DNA of 64,000 bases from Marinospirillum minutulum DSM 6287 (GCF_000422325.1 NZ_AULO01000008.1:186001-250000), one strand, 5' to 3'; counted from the first letter of the stretch, positions 17,643-27,581 are shown. Numbers and translations: made by a program. Notes: a model not told the origin generated them from the letters alone.

Positions 17643-19073
17643 ATGTCTATTATTCTAACTTTACACGCGCTCTTGGTACTTTCCTTTACCCTTCGCATTC
17701 TATTAAGAGATGACCTATCACCACCTGGGCGCCTAGCTTGGTTCATTGTTTTAAATGCCCTGCCCTACCTAGGTAGCCTGCTGTATTTCCTTTTTGGTGA
17801 AATCGACCTAGGCAACCATGCTACCAAAAGACACGATGAAATATTTGATGAAATCAATGCCAAAGCTTCTTATTTTATGGGTGAAAGCAGTAATAGTTAC
17901 CAACTCATTGAACAAATTTACCAGCCAGCTTTTTTATATGCAGGGTCAATCAATGGTTTTCACCCGCTACCAGGCAATTCTGCCGAGTTAATGCCAGACA
18001 GTGATACAACCCTTGCCAGCATGATTGCAGACATTGATGCAGCAACCGATGAGGTGCATGTTCTTTATTATATTTGGTTAACTGACACCACGGGGACAGC
18101 CCTAGCGGAAGCCTTAATAGCAGCAGCACTCAGAGGGGTTACCTGCCGTGTGCTAGCCGATGGTTTGGGTTCTAGAGGGTTAATTAAATCCGCTCTATGG
18201 CAGCGCATGAAAGAAGCAGGCGTTCAACTAGCCATAGCCCTACCCTTCAGCAATATTATTTACACACTTATCACCAGCCGTGTAGACCTAAGAAATCATA
18301 GAAAAATAACCGTGATTGATTCACGCATTACCTATTGCGGTAGCAGAAACTCAGCCGACCCTGAGTTTTTAGTTAAGAAAAAGTACGCCCCTTGGATAGA
18401 CATAATGCTGCGAATTAAAGGCCCGGTAGTTGCTCAAAACCAGCTTTTATTTGCTAGTGATTGGATGCAAGCAACAGGTGAGTCCTTAGATAACTTTCAT
18501 CTGGCTGCAAAGGATATTGAAGGTGGGTTCCCTGCGCAGGTTATGGGAGTTGGTCCTACCGAGCGAACAGGTGCAACACCACAACTCTTCTCTAATTTAT
18601 TTGCTTGTGCAGAAGAGTCTATTCTCTTAACAACCCCTTACTTTGTGCCAGACACAACCGTATTAGAAGCCTTGTGCACTGCCGCTCACCGTGGGGTAAC
18701 AGTCATGCTTATTTTCCCAAAGAAAAATGATAGCTGGATAGTTGCAGCAGCTAGCCATAGCTATTACCGTAGGTTATTAGATGCTGGCTGTATTATTTAC
18801 GAGCATAGAAAAGGACTTCTACATTCCAAAATACTCACTGTCGATGGCAAAGTAAGCTTAGTAGGTTCTTCAAATTTAGATTTACGCAGCTTCGACTTAA
18901 ATTATGAAAACAACCTTTTACTACAAGACAAAAGCCTTACCCAAGCTATTAATGAGCGTCAATACTCTTATATTAAAGGCTCGGATGAAGTTAAACTGCC
19001 TGAAGTCCTAAACTGGCCTTTTTATCGAAGGGTGTGGAATAACGTTATCGCAACCCTAGGCCCAGTATTATAG
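17643..19073 (+). CDS. cls: Cardiolipin synthase, phospholipase D family
   Basis: Membrane enzyme condensing two phosphatidylglycerols into cardiolipin. The 476-residue protein has two N-terminal membrane helices (about 1-55, with the FLFGEIDLG turn), then two PLD domains with HxKx4D motifs: HRKITVIDSRITYCGSRN and HSKILTVDGKVSLVGSSN. Both catalytic His-Lys-Asp sets are intact. Length agrees with ClsA-type enzymes. I use ATG 17643; the frame also has TTG three bases before it. It stands alone and converges on the LysR gene with a 13-base gap. Confidence 0.9.
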   Translation: MSIILTLHALLVLSFTLRILLRDDLSPPGRLAWFIVLNALPYLGSLLYFLFGEIDLGNHATKRHDEIFDEINAKASYFMGESSNSYQLIEQIYQPAFLYAGSINGFHPLPGNSAELMPDSDTTLASMIADIDAATDEVHVLYYIWLTDTTGTALAEALIAAALRGVTCRVLADGLGSRGLIKSALWQRMKEAGVQLAIALPFSNIIYTLITSRVDLRNHRKITVIDSRITYCGSRNSADPEFLVKKKYAPWIDIMLRIKGPVVAQNQLLFASDWMQATGESLDNFHLAAKDIEGGFPAQVMGVGPTERTGATPQLFSNLFACAEESILLTTPYFVPDTTVLEALCTAAHRGVTVMLIFPKKNDSWIVAAASHSYYRRLLDAGCIIYEHRKGLLHSKILTVDGKVSLVGSSNLDLRSFDLNYENNLLLQDKSLTQAINERQYSYIKGSDEVKLPEVLNWPFYRRVWNNVIATLGPVL

Positions 19074-19086
19074 CCTGTTAAACTAT

Positions 19087-20010
19087 TTACTTTACTTGGT
19101 TAGCCCAAGGGGCAGTACTTAGGTGCTCCACTAAATATTCAATAAATGCTTTCACTCTAGCAGGGCGCAACCTTCCTGGTGGCGTAACAATATACAAAGC
19201 AACCGGCGCTACTTTCCAGTCAGGCATAACCTGAATCAGCTCACCGGTTTGTAAAGCCTCGCCTACCAAGAAGTCTGGCTGCAAGGCTAAACCTAACCCT
19301 CTTTTTAAGGCTGGTTGTAAAGCATCGCCATTGTTTACTTTTAAACTACTGGGTGGCAAAGCTTGGGTGTACTCGCCTTCTTTTGCATGGTTAAAGCGCC
19401 AATTAGCACCATAGTCATCATAAGCGTAGAGAAGTGCTTTATGTTTAACTAAATCACTTGGGTGCTGAGGAATACCCTGTTTTTCAAAATAGGCTGGTGA
19501 ACCGACTAAAAGAATACGGATAGGACACACCTGCCTTGCCAGCAAACTGGAATCGACTAGGTTGGCTATGCGTAAAGAAAAATCAAAACGACCAGTAACT
19601 AAATCTACCTGCTCATCATTGAACTGAATATCCACTTCAATATCTGGGTACTGCTCCATAAAGTTAGGTAACAAGGGTGCTAAATGACTAATACCAAAAG
19701 ACATGGGCGATGAAATGCGTATTAAACCCCGCAAGCTTTCAGATTGTTCTTTAATATTGGCTTCAACTTCTTCGCCAATATTTAGCAAGTCATTGGCACT
19801 CTCCAAAACACCATAACCACTTTCTGTTAAAGAAATGCCACGCGAGGTACGGTGGAAAAGCGTAATTTTAGTGCTGGTTTCTAAACGCGTAATGGCTTTA
19901 GAAACCGTAGCTTGAGAAACCCCCATAGCTTTTGCAGCCTGTGCAAAAGAACCCTCTCGGGCAACTGTGGCAAAGGTAGCCCAAGCATCAAAGTCTGGTA
20001 AACGTCGCAT
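19087..20010 (-). CDS. LysR-family transcriptional regulator
   Basis: A 307-residue LysR regulator. The N-terminal winged helix is clear: DAWATFATVAREGSFAQAAK near residue 6, then MGVSQATVSKAITRLE and FHRTSRGISLTESG. The rest is the periplasmic-binding-like effector domain with ISSPMSFGISHLAPLLPNF. It resembles the CrgA/AaeR-like subgroup. It is divergent from the pirin/nitroreductase pair, the usual arrangement for a LysR protein and its target. An inverted repeat at 20043-20061 in the shared gap is a likely site. The inducer is unknown; a quinone or electrophile is a guess from the target genes. Confidence 0.88.
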   Translation of the reverse strand: MRRLPDFDAWATFATVAREGSFAQAAKAMGVSQATVSKAITRLETSTKITLFHRTSRGISLTESGYGVLESANDLLNIGEEVEANIKEQSESLRGLIRISSPMSFGISHLAPLLPNFMEQYPDIEVDIQFNDEQVDLVTGRFDFSLRIANLVDSSLLARQVCPIRILLVGSPAYFEKQGIPQHPSDLVKHKALLYAYDDYGANWRFNHAKEGEYTQALPPSSLKVNNGDALQPALKRGLGLALQPDFLVGEALQTGELIQVMPDWKVAPVALYIVTPPGRLRPARVKAFIEYLVEHLSTAPWANQVK

Positions 20011-20042
20011 TTATAAACCTTAGCAAATTAAGCCATCAAAAT

Positions 20043-20061
20043 TGGAAAGGCTAGTATTCCA
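20043..20061. promoter_or_regulatory. Candidate LysR operator
   Basis: TGGAA (20043-20047) and TTCCA (20057-20061) form an exact inverted repeat with a 9-base spacer, midway between the LysR start and the pirin start. Dyads of this size between divergent genes are typical LysR-type boxes. Confidence 0.45.
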
Positions 20062-20138
20062 TTTTAGGCATTCTCTAGATGAAGTTAAAACACTAAACTA
20101 AATTCATGTTAAATAACATCACGTTAAAGAGGTGTCCA

Positions 20139-20840
20139 ATGATTGAACTACGTTCATTTAAAAGCTTAGGTGGAGCAAACCATGGTTGGCTTAATGCCAA
20201 ACACCATTTTTCCTTTGCTAACTACTATGATGCTAAACGTATGAGTTGGGGCGCCCTAAGGGTTTGGAATGACGATATTATTCAACCTAACACTGGTTTT
20301 CCACCCCACCCGCATAAAGATATGGAAATTATTACCTATGTTAGGGAAGGTGCCATTACTCATGAAGACAGCCTAGGTAATAAAGGCCGTACAGAAGCGG
20401 GTGATGTGCAGGTAATGAGTGCAGGCAGTGGAATAGTACACTCTGAATACAACCTAGAGTCAGTTGAAACACTTATTTTTCAAATTTGGATAGAATCAAA
20501 CCAAAAGCCTAGCGAACCCTCTTGGGGAGCACGTCCTTTCCCTAAAGACGAACGCTCAGGGAAGTTTATTGTCTTAGCAAGCGGCTTTGCTGAAGACACA
20601 GACGCTCTACCCATACGCACCGATGCACGTGTTTTAGGTGCAACTTTAAAAGCGGGTGAAACATTAGAGTATAATTTTAGCAGCCCAGAGCGTTACGGCT
20701 ATTTAGTTGCTGCCAAAGGCAAAATAGATATTAATGGCCAGCAATTTAATGCACGTGATGGTGCAGCCATTCATCAAGAAGAAAAAATTATTATTACAGC
20801 CCTAGAAGAAGCTGAACTGGTTTTAGTTGACGCAAGTTAA
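20139..20840 (+). CDS. Pirin-family bicupin protein
   Basis: Two-cupin protein of the pirin family; some bacterial members oxidise quercetin, others bind metabolic enzymes. The 233-residue product shows the N-terminal cupin with HPHKDMEIITYVREGAITHED near residue 57, giving the metal-binding His/His/Glu set, and MSAGSGIVHSEYN with a further His. The YhaK-type C-terminal cupin follows. I choose ATG 20139, preceded by AAAGAGGTG, over an upstream ATG at 20106 that lacks a ribosome site and adds a non-conserved leader. It heads a pair with the nitroreductase gene and is divergent from LysR. Confidence 0.88.
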   Translation: MIELRSFKSLGGANHGWLNAKHHFSFANYYDAKRMSWGALRVWNDDIIQPNTGFPPHPHKDMEIITYVREGAITHEDSLGNKGRTEAGDVQVMSAGSGIVHSEYNLESVETLIFQIWIESNQKPSEPSWGARPFPKDERSGKFIVLASGFAEDTDALPIRTDARVLGATLKAGETLEYNFSSPERYGYLVAAKGKIDINGQQFNARDGAAIHQEEKIIITALEEAELVLVDAS

Positions 20841-20888
20841 CCTAGCACTACCCCACTATTTTTTGTAACAAACATTGGAGTTTATAAA

Positions 20889-21485
20889 ATGAGTAAGCAG
20901 TTTTTAGAAGCGTTAAAAAAGCGTCGTAGTCAGTATGCCTTGGGTAAAGACCTACCCCTAGCAGAGCAAGAAGTAACTGAAATTATTAAAGAGGCAATTC
21001 GCCAATCGCCTTCAGCATTTAATTCACAAAGTTCACGTGCGGTTATTTTACATGGCGCACAGCATGAAAAGTTTTGGGATATCGTTAAAAACGAACTTCA
21101 AAAAATTGTTCCTGCAGAAAACTTTGCACCAACAGAAGCTAAAGTTAACAGCTTTGCAGCGGGTGCTGGTACGGTGCTTTTCTATGAAGATCAGGATGTT
21201 GTAAAAGGCTTGCAAGAAAACTTTGCTCTCTATGCTGACAACTTCCCTATTTGGTCTGAGCACTCAACAGGTATTGCACAGCTAGCGGTTTGGACTGCGC
21301 TATCTGAAGCCAACATAGGTGCCAGCCTACAGCATTATAATCCTTTACCTGATGCAGCCGTAGCAGCTGAGTGGAACATTCCTGCAAGCTGGAAACTACG
21401 TGCGCAAATGCCTTTTGGTTCACACCAGGGTGAGTTTTCAGAAAAAGAATTTATGGCTGATGCAGACCGCTTTATTGTTTTATAA
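20889..21485 (+). CDS. Nitroreductase-family flavoprotein
   Basis: FMN-dependent oxidoreductase of the nitroreductase family (198 residues), resembling the short Frm2/Hbn1-like group. Visible are the FMN phosphate-binding start LKKRRSQYALGKDLPL near residue 9, QSPSAFNSQSSRAVIL near residue 39, and LQHYNPL near residue 146. It starts 48 bases after the pirin gene with TTGGAG upstream and ends at a strong terminator, so the two form a transcript. Substrates may be nitro compounds or quinones; the sequence does not say which. Confidence 0.85.
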   Translation: MSKQFLEALKKRRSQYALGKDLPLAEQEVTEIIKEAIRQSPSAFNSQSSRAVILHGAQHEKFWDIVKNELQKIVPAENFAPTEAKVNSFAAGAGTVLFYEDQDVVKGLQENFALYADNFPIWSEHSTGIAQLAVWTALSEANIGASLQHYNPLPDAAVAAEWNIPASWKLRAQMPFGSHQGEFSEKEFMADADRFIVL

Positions 21486-21508
21486 GCTTTAAAGCTTCTG
21501 CTGTTCTT

Positions 21509-21555
21509 GGCAAGTAGACTCACTGGTTTGGTGAGCCTACTTGCCATTTTTATTT
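21509..21555 (+). terminator. Rho-independent terminator of pirin-nitroreductase
   Basis: GGCAAGTAG (21509-21517) pairs with CTACTTGCC (21537-21545), continued inside by CTCAC/GTGAG after one mismatch. It is followed by ATTTTTATTT. A strong rightward terminator. Confidence 0.85.
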
Positions 21556-21557
21556 AA

Positions 21558-23573
21558 CTAAACATCACCTATTTCAAACTCATTCACCAAGGCTTGTAGG
21601 TGTTCTGAAACTTCCAGCATTTCTTGGCTGATATCACTAATATCCCTTACCGATTGAGCATTAATTCTGGAGCTGCTCGTTATATCATGCAAAGCAATTA
21701 CCACCTGTTTACTGGCTGCTTTTTGTTGTTGGGTTGAAAGGGAAATTTGCTTTGCCGCGTTACTCGTTTTACTGGCCGCACCCACTAAAACATTCAGTTC
21801 ATCTTTGGTTTCTGAACTTAGTTCAATGCCTTTTTGAATTAAAGTTGCACCCTTTTCAGAAGTAATTACCAAGCGGTTAATAGAATCTTGTATTCCTTCA
21901 ATGCGTTCTTCAATTTCATAGGTAGATTCAGTTACCCTATCGGCTAAATGGCGTATTTCACTGGCAACTACCGAAAAACGCTTACCCGATTCCCCTGCAC
22001 TAGAAGCCTCTAAAGCAGCATTAAAAGCAATAAGTTTAGTTTGATCAGCTAGGTCATTTATCAAATCCATCATTTTACTTATCGCTTTAGATTGATTACC
22101 CAACTGCAACATTTCTTGCAAGCTAGTGGTGCTGTCTTGGTGTATATCCGTCATATTGATATGAAGGTTATGCATGGCATCAGCCCCTTTTTTACTGCTA
22201 TCTAGGGTTTGATTAGCAACATCAACGACCACATGAGAATAATCGGCTATTTCTGTTGAAGAAGCAGACAGCTCTTCCATTGTGGAAGTAATTTCAGCAA
22301 CCGATGAAGACATTTGTTCTACTGCCATAACCATCGACTGTTCAATTTTACCTTCTAGGCTTTCAGTGGAACTTACTAAGCCCGCTGATCTAGCCAAGCT
22401 TTGTGCTTTAGTACTTATTTGGTCTGAACTTTTGTGCACACCTTTAATAGTAATTTCTAACTGAGCAAATAAATTATTGGTTTGTGCTGCTAACTCACCT
22501 AGGCTGCCCCTGTCTTTAGTGTTTAAGCGTTGTGTAACATCCAAAGTTTTAGTTATTACGCCTAGCTGCTGCTGAAAACAAAGAATAGGTTTAACAATAC
22601 CGCCCTGTACTTGCCAAGTAACCATACCGCCCATACCCAAAATTAGTAGCGCCATCATTAGCATAAACATCCAGGCAGAACTGGAAGCCGCTTTAACCTG
22701 TTCAGCAATAATAGTTGCTGGCATACCAACAACATGCACGCCTATTAGTTCACCAGCGGAATTAATAACGGGTAACTGGGTCGCAAACCAATCATTGGTT
22801 AATTGAACATTAAATGCGCCAGCAACTAGGTCAGCTTTAATTAAGTTTAAAGATTTAGCAAAATTCACCGCACGGTCGTTAAACCAACGATCATTAGGCA
22901 AAAGATAGCCAGCTACCGTCTTATTCTTAGCCAAAACAGGGGCTAGCTTAGTTATGTCTTTATTTAGCAGCATAATATAAGCTCTATCATCTGCTTCAAA
23001 ATCTCGGCTAACACTGCCAACCCCCTGAAGCACTTCAAGACTGCCTACATACTTACCTTCAATAAAAATAGGTGCTAGCCCTCGTATACTAAAACCAACT
23101 AACCCCATTTCTGTTGAAGTAGCAAAGGGCTGCTGGGTTTGAGTCATTTTCTTAATACTAGGACGAAACAATAAGTTATCACCGTGTTTTTCTGGGTTCC
23201 AGTTTCTTAACCAAGAATGCCCATCGGCGGTATGAATTTGAATTTTTAAGCCACGGTAATTGGTGGTTTCAGCATAGTTTTTAATAATGCCATTAACATA
23301 GCTTAAAGCTGTAGCACGCTGGTCATTAACTAGGTAATGACCTATTAAAGGGTTGTTAGCCAGCATAACGGCTAAACCCAAACCAAAATTTTCTTTAGCT
23401 TGAATGCGCTCTCTTAAGACCACCTGCAGAACTTCGCTCTGCTCCTGCATAATTTTTTCTGTCAGCTTGCTGCGGTAATCAAGGGTATAAAGCAGAGCTA
23501 ACAATAAAAAAACGCCACCAGACAAAACTACAGTAGCAAGTAAGCGTTTCTGAAAGGTTAGTGAAGAGAACAC
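21558..23573 (-). CDS. Methyl-accepting chemotaxis protein, dCache_3-like sensor
   Basis: Transmembrane chemoreceptor of 671 residues. TM1 is near residues 10-28, then a periplasmic double-Cache-like sensor (about 35-295) with WLRNWNPEKHGDNLLFRPSI, TM2 near 300-322, a HAMP-like linker and the signalling domain. The hairpin tip is divergent: ADQTKLIAFNAALEASSAGE instead of the usual [20 protein letters not shown]. Start GTG 23573 has AAGGAAA seven bases before it. The sensor is clearly paralogous to that of the receptor at 44328-46274, but the signalling half is of another subgroup. No ligand can be assigned. Confidence 0.88.
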   Translation of the reverse strand: MFSSLTFQKRLLATVVLSGGVFLLLALLYTLDYRSKLTEKIMQEQSEVLQVVLRERIQAKENFGLGLAVMLANNPLIGHYLVNDQRATALSYVNGIIKNYAETTNYRGLKIQIHTADGHSWLRNWNPEKHGDNLLFRPSIKKMTQTQQPFATSTEMGLVGFSIRGLAPIFIEGKYVGSLEVLQGVGSVSRDFEADDRAYIMLLNKDITKLAPVLAKNKTVAGYLLPNDRWFNDRAVNFAKSLNLIKADLVAGAFNVQLTNDWFATQLPVINSAGELIGVHVVGMPATIIAEQVKAASSSAWMFMLMMALLILGMGGMVTWQVQGGIVKPILCFQQQLGVITKTLDVTQRLNTKDRGSLGELAAQTNNLFAQLEITIKGVHKSSDQISTKAQSLARSAGLVSSTESLEGKIEQSMVMAVEQMSSSVAEITSTMEELSASSTEIADYSHVVVDVANQTLDSSKKGADAMHNLHINMTDIHQDSTTSLQEMLQLGNQSKAISKMMDLINDLADQTKLIAFNAALEASSAGESGKRFSVVASEIRHLADRVTESTYEIEERIEGIQDSINRLVITSEKGATLIQKGIELSSETKDELNVLVGAASKTSNAAKQISLSTQQQKAASKQVVIALHDITSSSRINAQSVRDISDISQEMLEVSEHLQALVNEFEIGDV

Positions 23574-23645
23574 ATTAAATTTCCTTATATAAATTTAGCA
23601 CTAACGAGTTTCATCTAAAAAATAGGAGACTGCAACCAGCAACAG

Positions 23646-23683
23646 ACAAAAAAGCCAGCACTAACCAAGATTAGTGCTGGCTT
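23646..23683 (-). terminator. Terminator of sulP-usp (works in both directions)
   Basis: A perfect 13-base stem, AAGCCAGCACTAA (23652-23664) with TTAGTGCTGGCTT (23671-23683), loop CCAAGA. Read leftward it is followed by TTTTTTGTCTG, closing the leftward sulP-usp operon. T-rich sequence also follows on the plus strand. Confidence 0.85.
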
Positions 23684-23705
23684 ATACTTTTTTTGCTCTG
23701 TGCTT

Positions 23706-24557
23706 TTAATGAAGAATTAACAGGGGTAACTGGGTATTTTCGATCATTTTTAAGGTGTTGCTACCCAAGAATACGGTTGCTAATTTAGAGTGAGAAAAAG
23801 CACCCATCACTAGTAGGTCAACCGCTTCTTTTTGCTTGTATTCTTCTAAAGAATCAAAAATATTGCCTTCAAGAAAACTAGCTTTAACTTCAAAACCCTT
23901 TTCAACTAACAAGGCTTCTGTTTGCTTAAATTTTTCTTCCAACTTGGCTTGCTTGTTTTTTACTGTAACTAAATGGCAAGTTAAGCCCTGTAAAAGCCCG
24001 CCTTCAATAATTTTCTTCACTGCTTTATCAGCTGTTGCTCGTCCATCATAGGCAAGCATAAAGCTTTTAGGCTGCACAAAATTTTTGTTAACTATTAGCA
24101 CAGGTGTATGCGCTTGACGTATTACCTGCTCTATATGCGAGCCTAGCATTTTAAATGTTTTGGCCTGGTCTTCACCTAAGCGACCAACCACTAGCAGCCG
24201 TGCATCCGATTCCAAATCCAAAATCGCTTCAACAATACCCCCGTGGCGTTGCATTGTTTCAATACGCTGACAGCCGTTAGTTGTAGCTAACTGCTGGGCT
24301 TCTTCTAAGATAGCTTTGCCAAGCGTTAAAGCAATTTTGCTACGCTGCTCGTCTAGCGACGCCATTTCTTTTAATAGCGATGAGCGAGCACCTAAGCCTA
24401 TTGCACCACTTAAATTTTCAACGGCAGGCGCATGTGTTTTTTCAATGGCATGTAGCAACAGTAGGGTTTTATCTAACTTAGTGGCTGCCCAAACACCTGC
24501 CTTACATACATCATCTGAAAGCGCTGAACCATCAATACAAGTAATTATTTTGTTCAT
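23706..24557 (-). CDS. Tandem universal stress protein (UspA family)
   Basis: Two fused Usp domains in 283 residues (about 1-145 and 150-283). Domain one begins NKIITCIDGSALSDDVCKAG and has VVGRLGEDQA with a following G-S, matching the G-2x-G-9x-G-S/T ATP motif. In domain two, VMGAFSHSKLATVFLGSN keeps the final G-S but not the second glycine, so ATP binding there is doubtful. It follows sulP by 10 bases with AAGGAG before the ATG. SulP carriers are often followed by Usp genes; a regulatory role on transport is an inference. Confidence 0.87.
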   Translation of the reverse strand: MNKIITCIDGSALSDDVCKAGVWAATKLDKTLLLLHAIEKTHAPAVENLSGAIGLGARSSLLKEMASLDEQRSKIALTLGKAILEEAQQLATTNGCQRIETMQRHGGIVEAILDLESDARLLVVGRLGEDQAKTFKMLGSHIEQVIRQAHTPVLIVNKNFVQPKSFMLAYDGRATADKAVKKIIEGGLLQGLTCHLVTVKNKQAKLEEKFKQTEALLVEKGFEVKASFLEGNIFDSLEEYKQKEAVDLLVMGAFSHSKLATVFLGSNTLKMIENTQLPLLILH

Positions 24558-24567
24558 TGTTTTCTCC

Positions 24568-26055
24568 TTAATGGCCAGCCATCAGTTTTTCAACTTCGTT
24601 AGGGTCATTATGCACGCCAAACTTATCTACAATAGTTTCGGTTGCCTCACTCATGCCCACAACTTCTACTTCTGCACCGTCACGCTTAAACTTAATAACC
24701 ACCTTATCTAGCGTGGCAACGGCGGTGATATCCCAAAAGTGCGCCTGACTAAGATCAATAACAACTTTTTCAACCACTTCTTTAAAATCAAATGACTTAA
24801 TAAACTGTTCAGAAGAAGCAAAGAACACCTGACCCACCACTTGGTAAACGCGTGTACCTTCTTCAGAAAGCTTAGACTTAACATACATAATGCGGCCAAT
24901 TTTGTTGGCGAAAAAGAGCGCAGATAAAAGCACACCCACCAGCACACCCAAGGCAAGGTTATGGGTTGCAACTACCACCAAGACAGTAGCAATCATCACA
25001 ATATTGGTCGAAACAGGGTGTTTCTTTAGGTTAATAATTGAAGTCCAAGAAAAAGTACCAATAGAAACCATGATCATTACCGCAACCAAGGCTGCCATAG
25101 GAATTTGTTTTAACCAATCACCTAAGAAAACAATTAACACTAAAAGCAAAGCACCAGCAGTAAAAGTAGATAGTCGACCACGACCACCCGATTTTACGTT
25201 AATAACCGACTGACCTATCATGGCACAACCAGCCATACCACCCATTAAACCAGCACCTATATTAGCAATACCCTGTCCTTTACACTCACGGTTTTTATCA
25301 CTGGGTGTATCCGTTAGCTCATCAACTATGGTTGCTGTCATCATAGACTCAAGCAAACCAACAATCGCCAAACCTACCGAGTAGGGCAGAATAATCATTA
25401 AAGTTTCTAGGTTTAAAGGTACATCAGGCCATAAAAAGATAGGCAGCGTATCGGGCAGCTCACCCATATCGCCTACAGTACGTATATCTAACCCAAGCAA
25501 TATTGCTACAGCCGTTAAAGAAACAATACAAACCAAGGGTGATGGAATGCTTTTACCTATAACAGGAATATAAGGAAAGAGATAAATAATACCCAAACCC
25601 ACTAGCGTCATAGCATAGACATGCCAGGTTACGTTGGTTAATTCAGGTAATTGCGCCATAAAAATAAGAATGGCAAGGGCGTTCACAAAGCCGGTTACTA
25701 CCGACTGAGAAACAAAGCGCATTAGGCTACCTAGTTTTATATAACCGGCTAAAATCTGAATAACACCCGTTAAAAGCGTAGCTGCCAAAAGGTATTCAAG
25801 GCCGTGCTCTTTAACCAGCGTCACCATTAGCAAGGCCATAGCGCCTGTGGCGGCTGAAATCATGCCTGGGCGACCGCCCACAAAAGCAATAATAACGGCA
25901 ATACAAAAGGAAGCGTACAAACCAACCTTAGGGTCTACACCTGCAATAATAGAAAAAGCAATTGCTTCAGGGATGAGTGCCAAGGCAACCACCGTACCTG
26001 CTAACAGGTCACCTCGTATATTAGAGAACCATTCAAGTTTTATATTTTCAAGCAT
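24568..26055 (-). CDS. SulP-family anion transporter with STAS domain
   Basis: Inner-membrane anion carrier (sulfate, bicarbonate or dicarboxylates) of 495 residues. The start [20 protein letters not shown] matches the SulP entry, and [22 protein letters not shown] is the signature of the transport core. Ten or more membrane segments end near residue 385. A cytoplasmic STAS domain follows (about 395-490) with [20 protein letters not shown]. In marine bacteria such SulP proteins are often bicarbonate carriers (BicA-like), but the substrate is not readable here. It is the first gene of a pair with usp. Confidence 0.87.
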   Translation of the reverse strand: MLENIKLEWFSNIRGDLLAGTVVALALIPEAIAFSIIAGVDPKVGLYASFCIAVIIAFVGGRPGMISAATGAMALLMVTLVKEHGLEYLLAATLLTGVIQILAGYIKLGSLMRFVSQSVVTGFVNALAILIFMAQLPELTNVTWHVYAMTLVGLGIIYLFPYIPVIGKSIPSPLVCIVSLTAVAILLGLDIRTVGDMGELPDTLPIFLWPDVPLNLETLMIILPYSVGLAIVGLLESMMTATIVDELTDTPSDKNRECKGQGIANIGAGLMGGMAGCAMIGQSVINVKSGGRGRLSTFTAGALLLVLIVFLGDWLKQIPMAALVAVMIMVSIGTFSWTSIINLKKHPVSTNIVMIATVLVVVATHNLALGVLVGVLLSALFFANKIGRIMYVKSKLSEEGTRVYQVVGQVFFASSEQFIKSFDFKEVVEKVVIDLSQAHFWDITAVATLDKVVIKFKRDGAEVEVVGMSEATETIVDKFGVHNDPNEVEKLMAGH

Positions 26056-26369
26056 AATGAACCTTAATTAACTAAGCTAGAGCGCCACTCTGGCAACAAA
26101 TACCAAGTTATATGTAGATGATTTCACAGTAAGATAACTGGTGAATCTAAAGGGGGGGTAAGCAGATAAAAACCGAAGAATTCTGACACTGATCCTAGCT
26201 AGATGCAAGGAACGGCCTACTCCACTAATCTAGCAAGGCCATCACGGGTAAAGTTTTCACTACCCTCGGCAATAACACATAAATCATGTCTAATGGAAGA
26301 AGCGAAGGTCTAGCAATTAGAATAACAAAACTCTATAACCACTTTTTTTAAGCAGGCATAAAAGTAACC
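26056..26369. other. Intergenic region with a possible gene remnant
   Basis: Space between the divergent sulP and acyltransferase-like genes. It includes a run of seven G (26152-26158). On the minus strand, 26309-26217 reads thirty open codons between two in-frame stops with a protein-like composition (SIRHDLCVIAEGSENFTRD), but has no start or ribosome site. It may be a decayed gene end. Promoters for both flanking genes must lie here, but I could not fix them. Confidence 0.35.
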
Positions 26370-27548
26370 ATGCAAATTCGATTTATCAATCAAATTAGCC
26401 AGATTAATGACCAGCAATGGCAGCAATTAGATAATGCCTCCAGCAACCCTTTTATAAGTAAGCATTTTTTACAAGCCTTAGAAGTCTCAGGCGCAGCAAG
26501 TCAGCAGGGTGGTTGGCAGCCACACCACCTAATAATAGAAAGTAACCAGCAGCTTATTGCCTTTATGCCGCTTTATTTAAAAACCCACTCCTATGGTGAG
26601 TATGTTTTTGATTGGTCCTGGGCTGATGCTTATCAACGCTATGGTTTAGCCTATTACCCCAAGCTGGTTAGTGCCATTCCTTACACTCCCAGCCAAGGAG
26701 AGCGCTTGCTGGTTCATCCTAATTACCAAAAAGCTGATCTAGTGCCTTTATTGGTGGAAGCCATTAAAACAGAAGCAAAACGTCTAGGGGCTTCTAGCTG
26801 GCACCTACTTTTTACCCAAGAAGATGAACAGCAACTTTTTGCTAATCAGCAGCTACACACACGTTTAGGCTGTCAATTCCACTGGTTTAATACTGAAAAC
26901 TGGCAAACTTTTGATGCTTTTTTAAGTAGCTTTAGTGCTAAAAAGCGTAAAAATGTTAAGCAAGAAAGGCGTAAAGTGAGGGATCAGGGTTTACTCGTGG
27001 AGCGAGTGGAAGGCAAAGCAATAACACCCGCCTTGCTTGAGCATTTTTATCACTGCTATCAAATCACCTACTTAAGGCGTGGGCGGCAAGCCTATTTAAG
27101 CCAAAGTTTTTTTGAACAACTTTTATTGCTTATGCCAGAACAAATGCTGTTAGTTGTTGCTAAAGAAGAAGCAACTCAGCAACCCCTAGCAGCGGCACTT
27201 TTCTTTTATGATAAAACCAGCCTTTATGGTCGCTATTGGGGTAGCAAGGTAGATGCTGACAGCCTGCACTTTGAAGCCTGTTATTACCAAGGCATTGAAT
27301 ACTGCTTAGAAAAGGGTTTAACCCACTTTGACCCAGGCACTCAGGGCGAACATAAAATTAGCCGAGGCTTTCAGCCCCTTATCACTCAATCTCACCACTG
27401 GTTAGCAGAAGCCACCTTCAATAAAGCTATCCAGCAGTTCGTTCAAGAAGAAGCGCTTGGTGTTCAACACTATGTAGAACAAGCCTGCCAACAACTACCC
27501 TTCAAAGCTGAGCATTCTTGTGTGACATCTAAAAGAGTGATAACTTAA
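26370..27548 (+). CDS. FemAB/GNAT-fold acyltransferase-like protein (COG3146 type)
   Basis: The 392-residue protein belongs to the family once called DUF482 (peptidoglycan-biosynthesis-like, GNAT fold). It is recognised by NPFISKHFLQALEVSGAAS near residue 26, YVFDWSWADAYQRYGLAYYP near residue 78, KKRKNVKQERRKV near residue 192, and the C-terminal LTHFDPGTQGEHKISRGFQP. These blocks are highly conserved in proteobacterial members of about 380 residues. Biochemical function is not established. It has no signal peptide. The thioesterase gene follows after 33 bases. Confidence 0.82.
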   Translation: MQIRFINQISQINDQQWQQLDNASSNPFISKHFLQALEVSGAASQQGGWQPHHLIIESNQQLIAFMPLYLKTHSYGEYVFDWSWADAYQRYGLAYYPKLVSAIPYTPSQGERLLVHPNYQKADLVPLLVEAIKTEAKRLGASSWHLLFTQEDEQQLFANQQLHTRLGCQFHWFNTENWQTFDAFLSSFSAKKRKNVKQERRKVRDQGLLVERVEGKAITPALLEHFYHCYQITYLRRGRQAYLSQSFFEQLLLLMPEQMLLVVAKEEATQQPLAAALFFYDKTSLYGRYWGSKVDADSLHFEACYYQGIEYCLEKGLTHFDPGTQGEHKISRGFQPLITQSHHWLAEATFNKAIQQFVQEEALGVQHYVEQACQQLPFKAEHSCVTSKRVIT

Positions 27549-27581
27549 AAAAATTTCATTGATTACAAGAAGTTAAAAAAC

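Noticed and set aside
24316-25213. Long plus-strand frames opposite usp and sulP
   Set aside because: Both lie antisense to well-conserved genes and show no start signals or family resemblance; they are codon-bias shadows.
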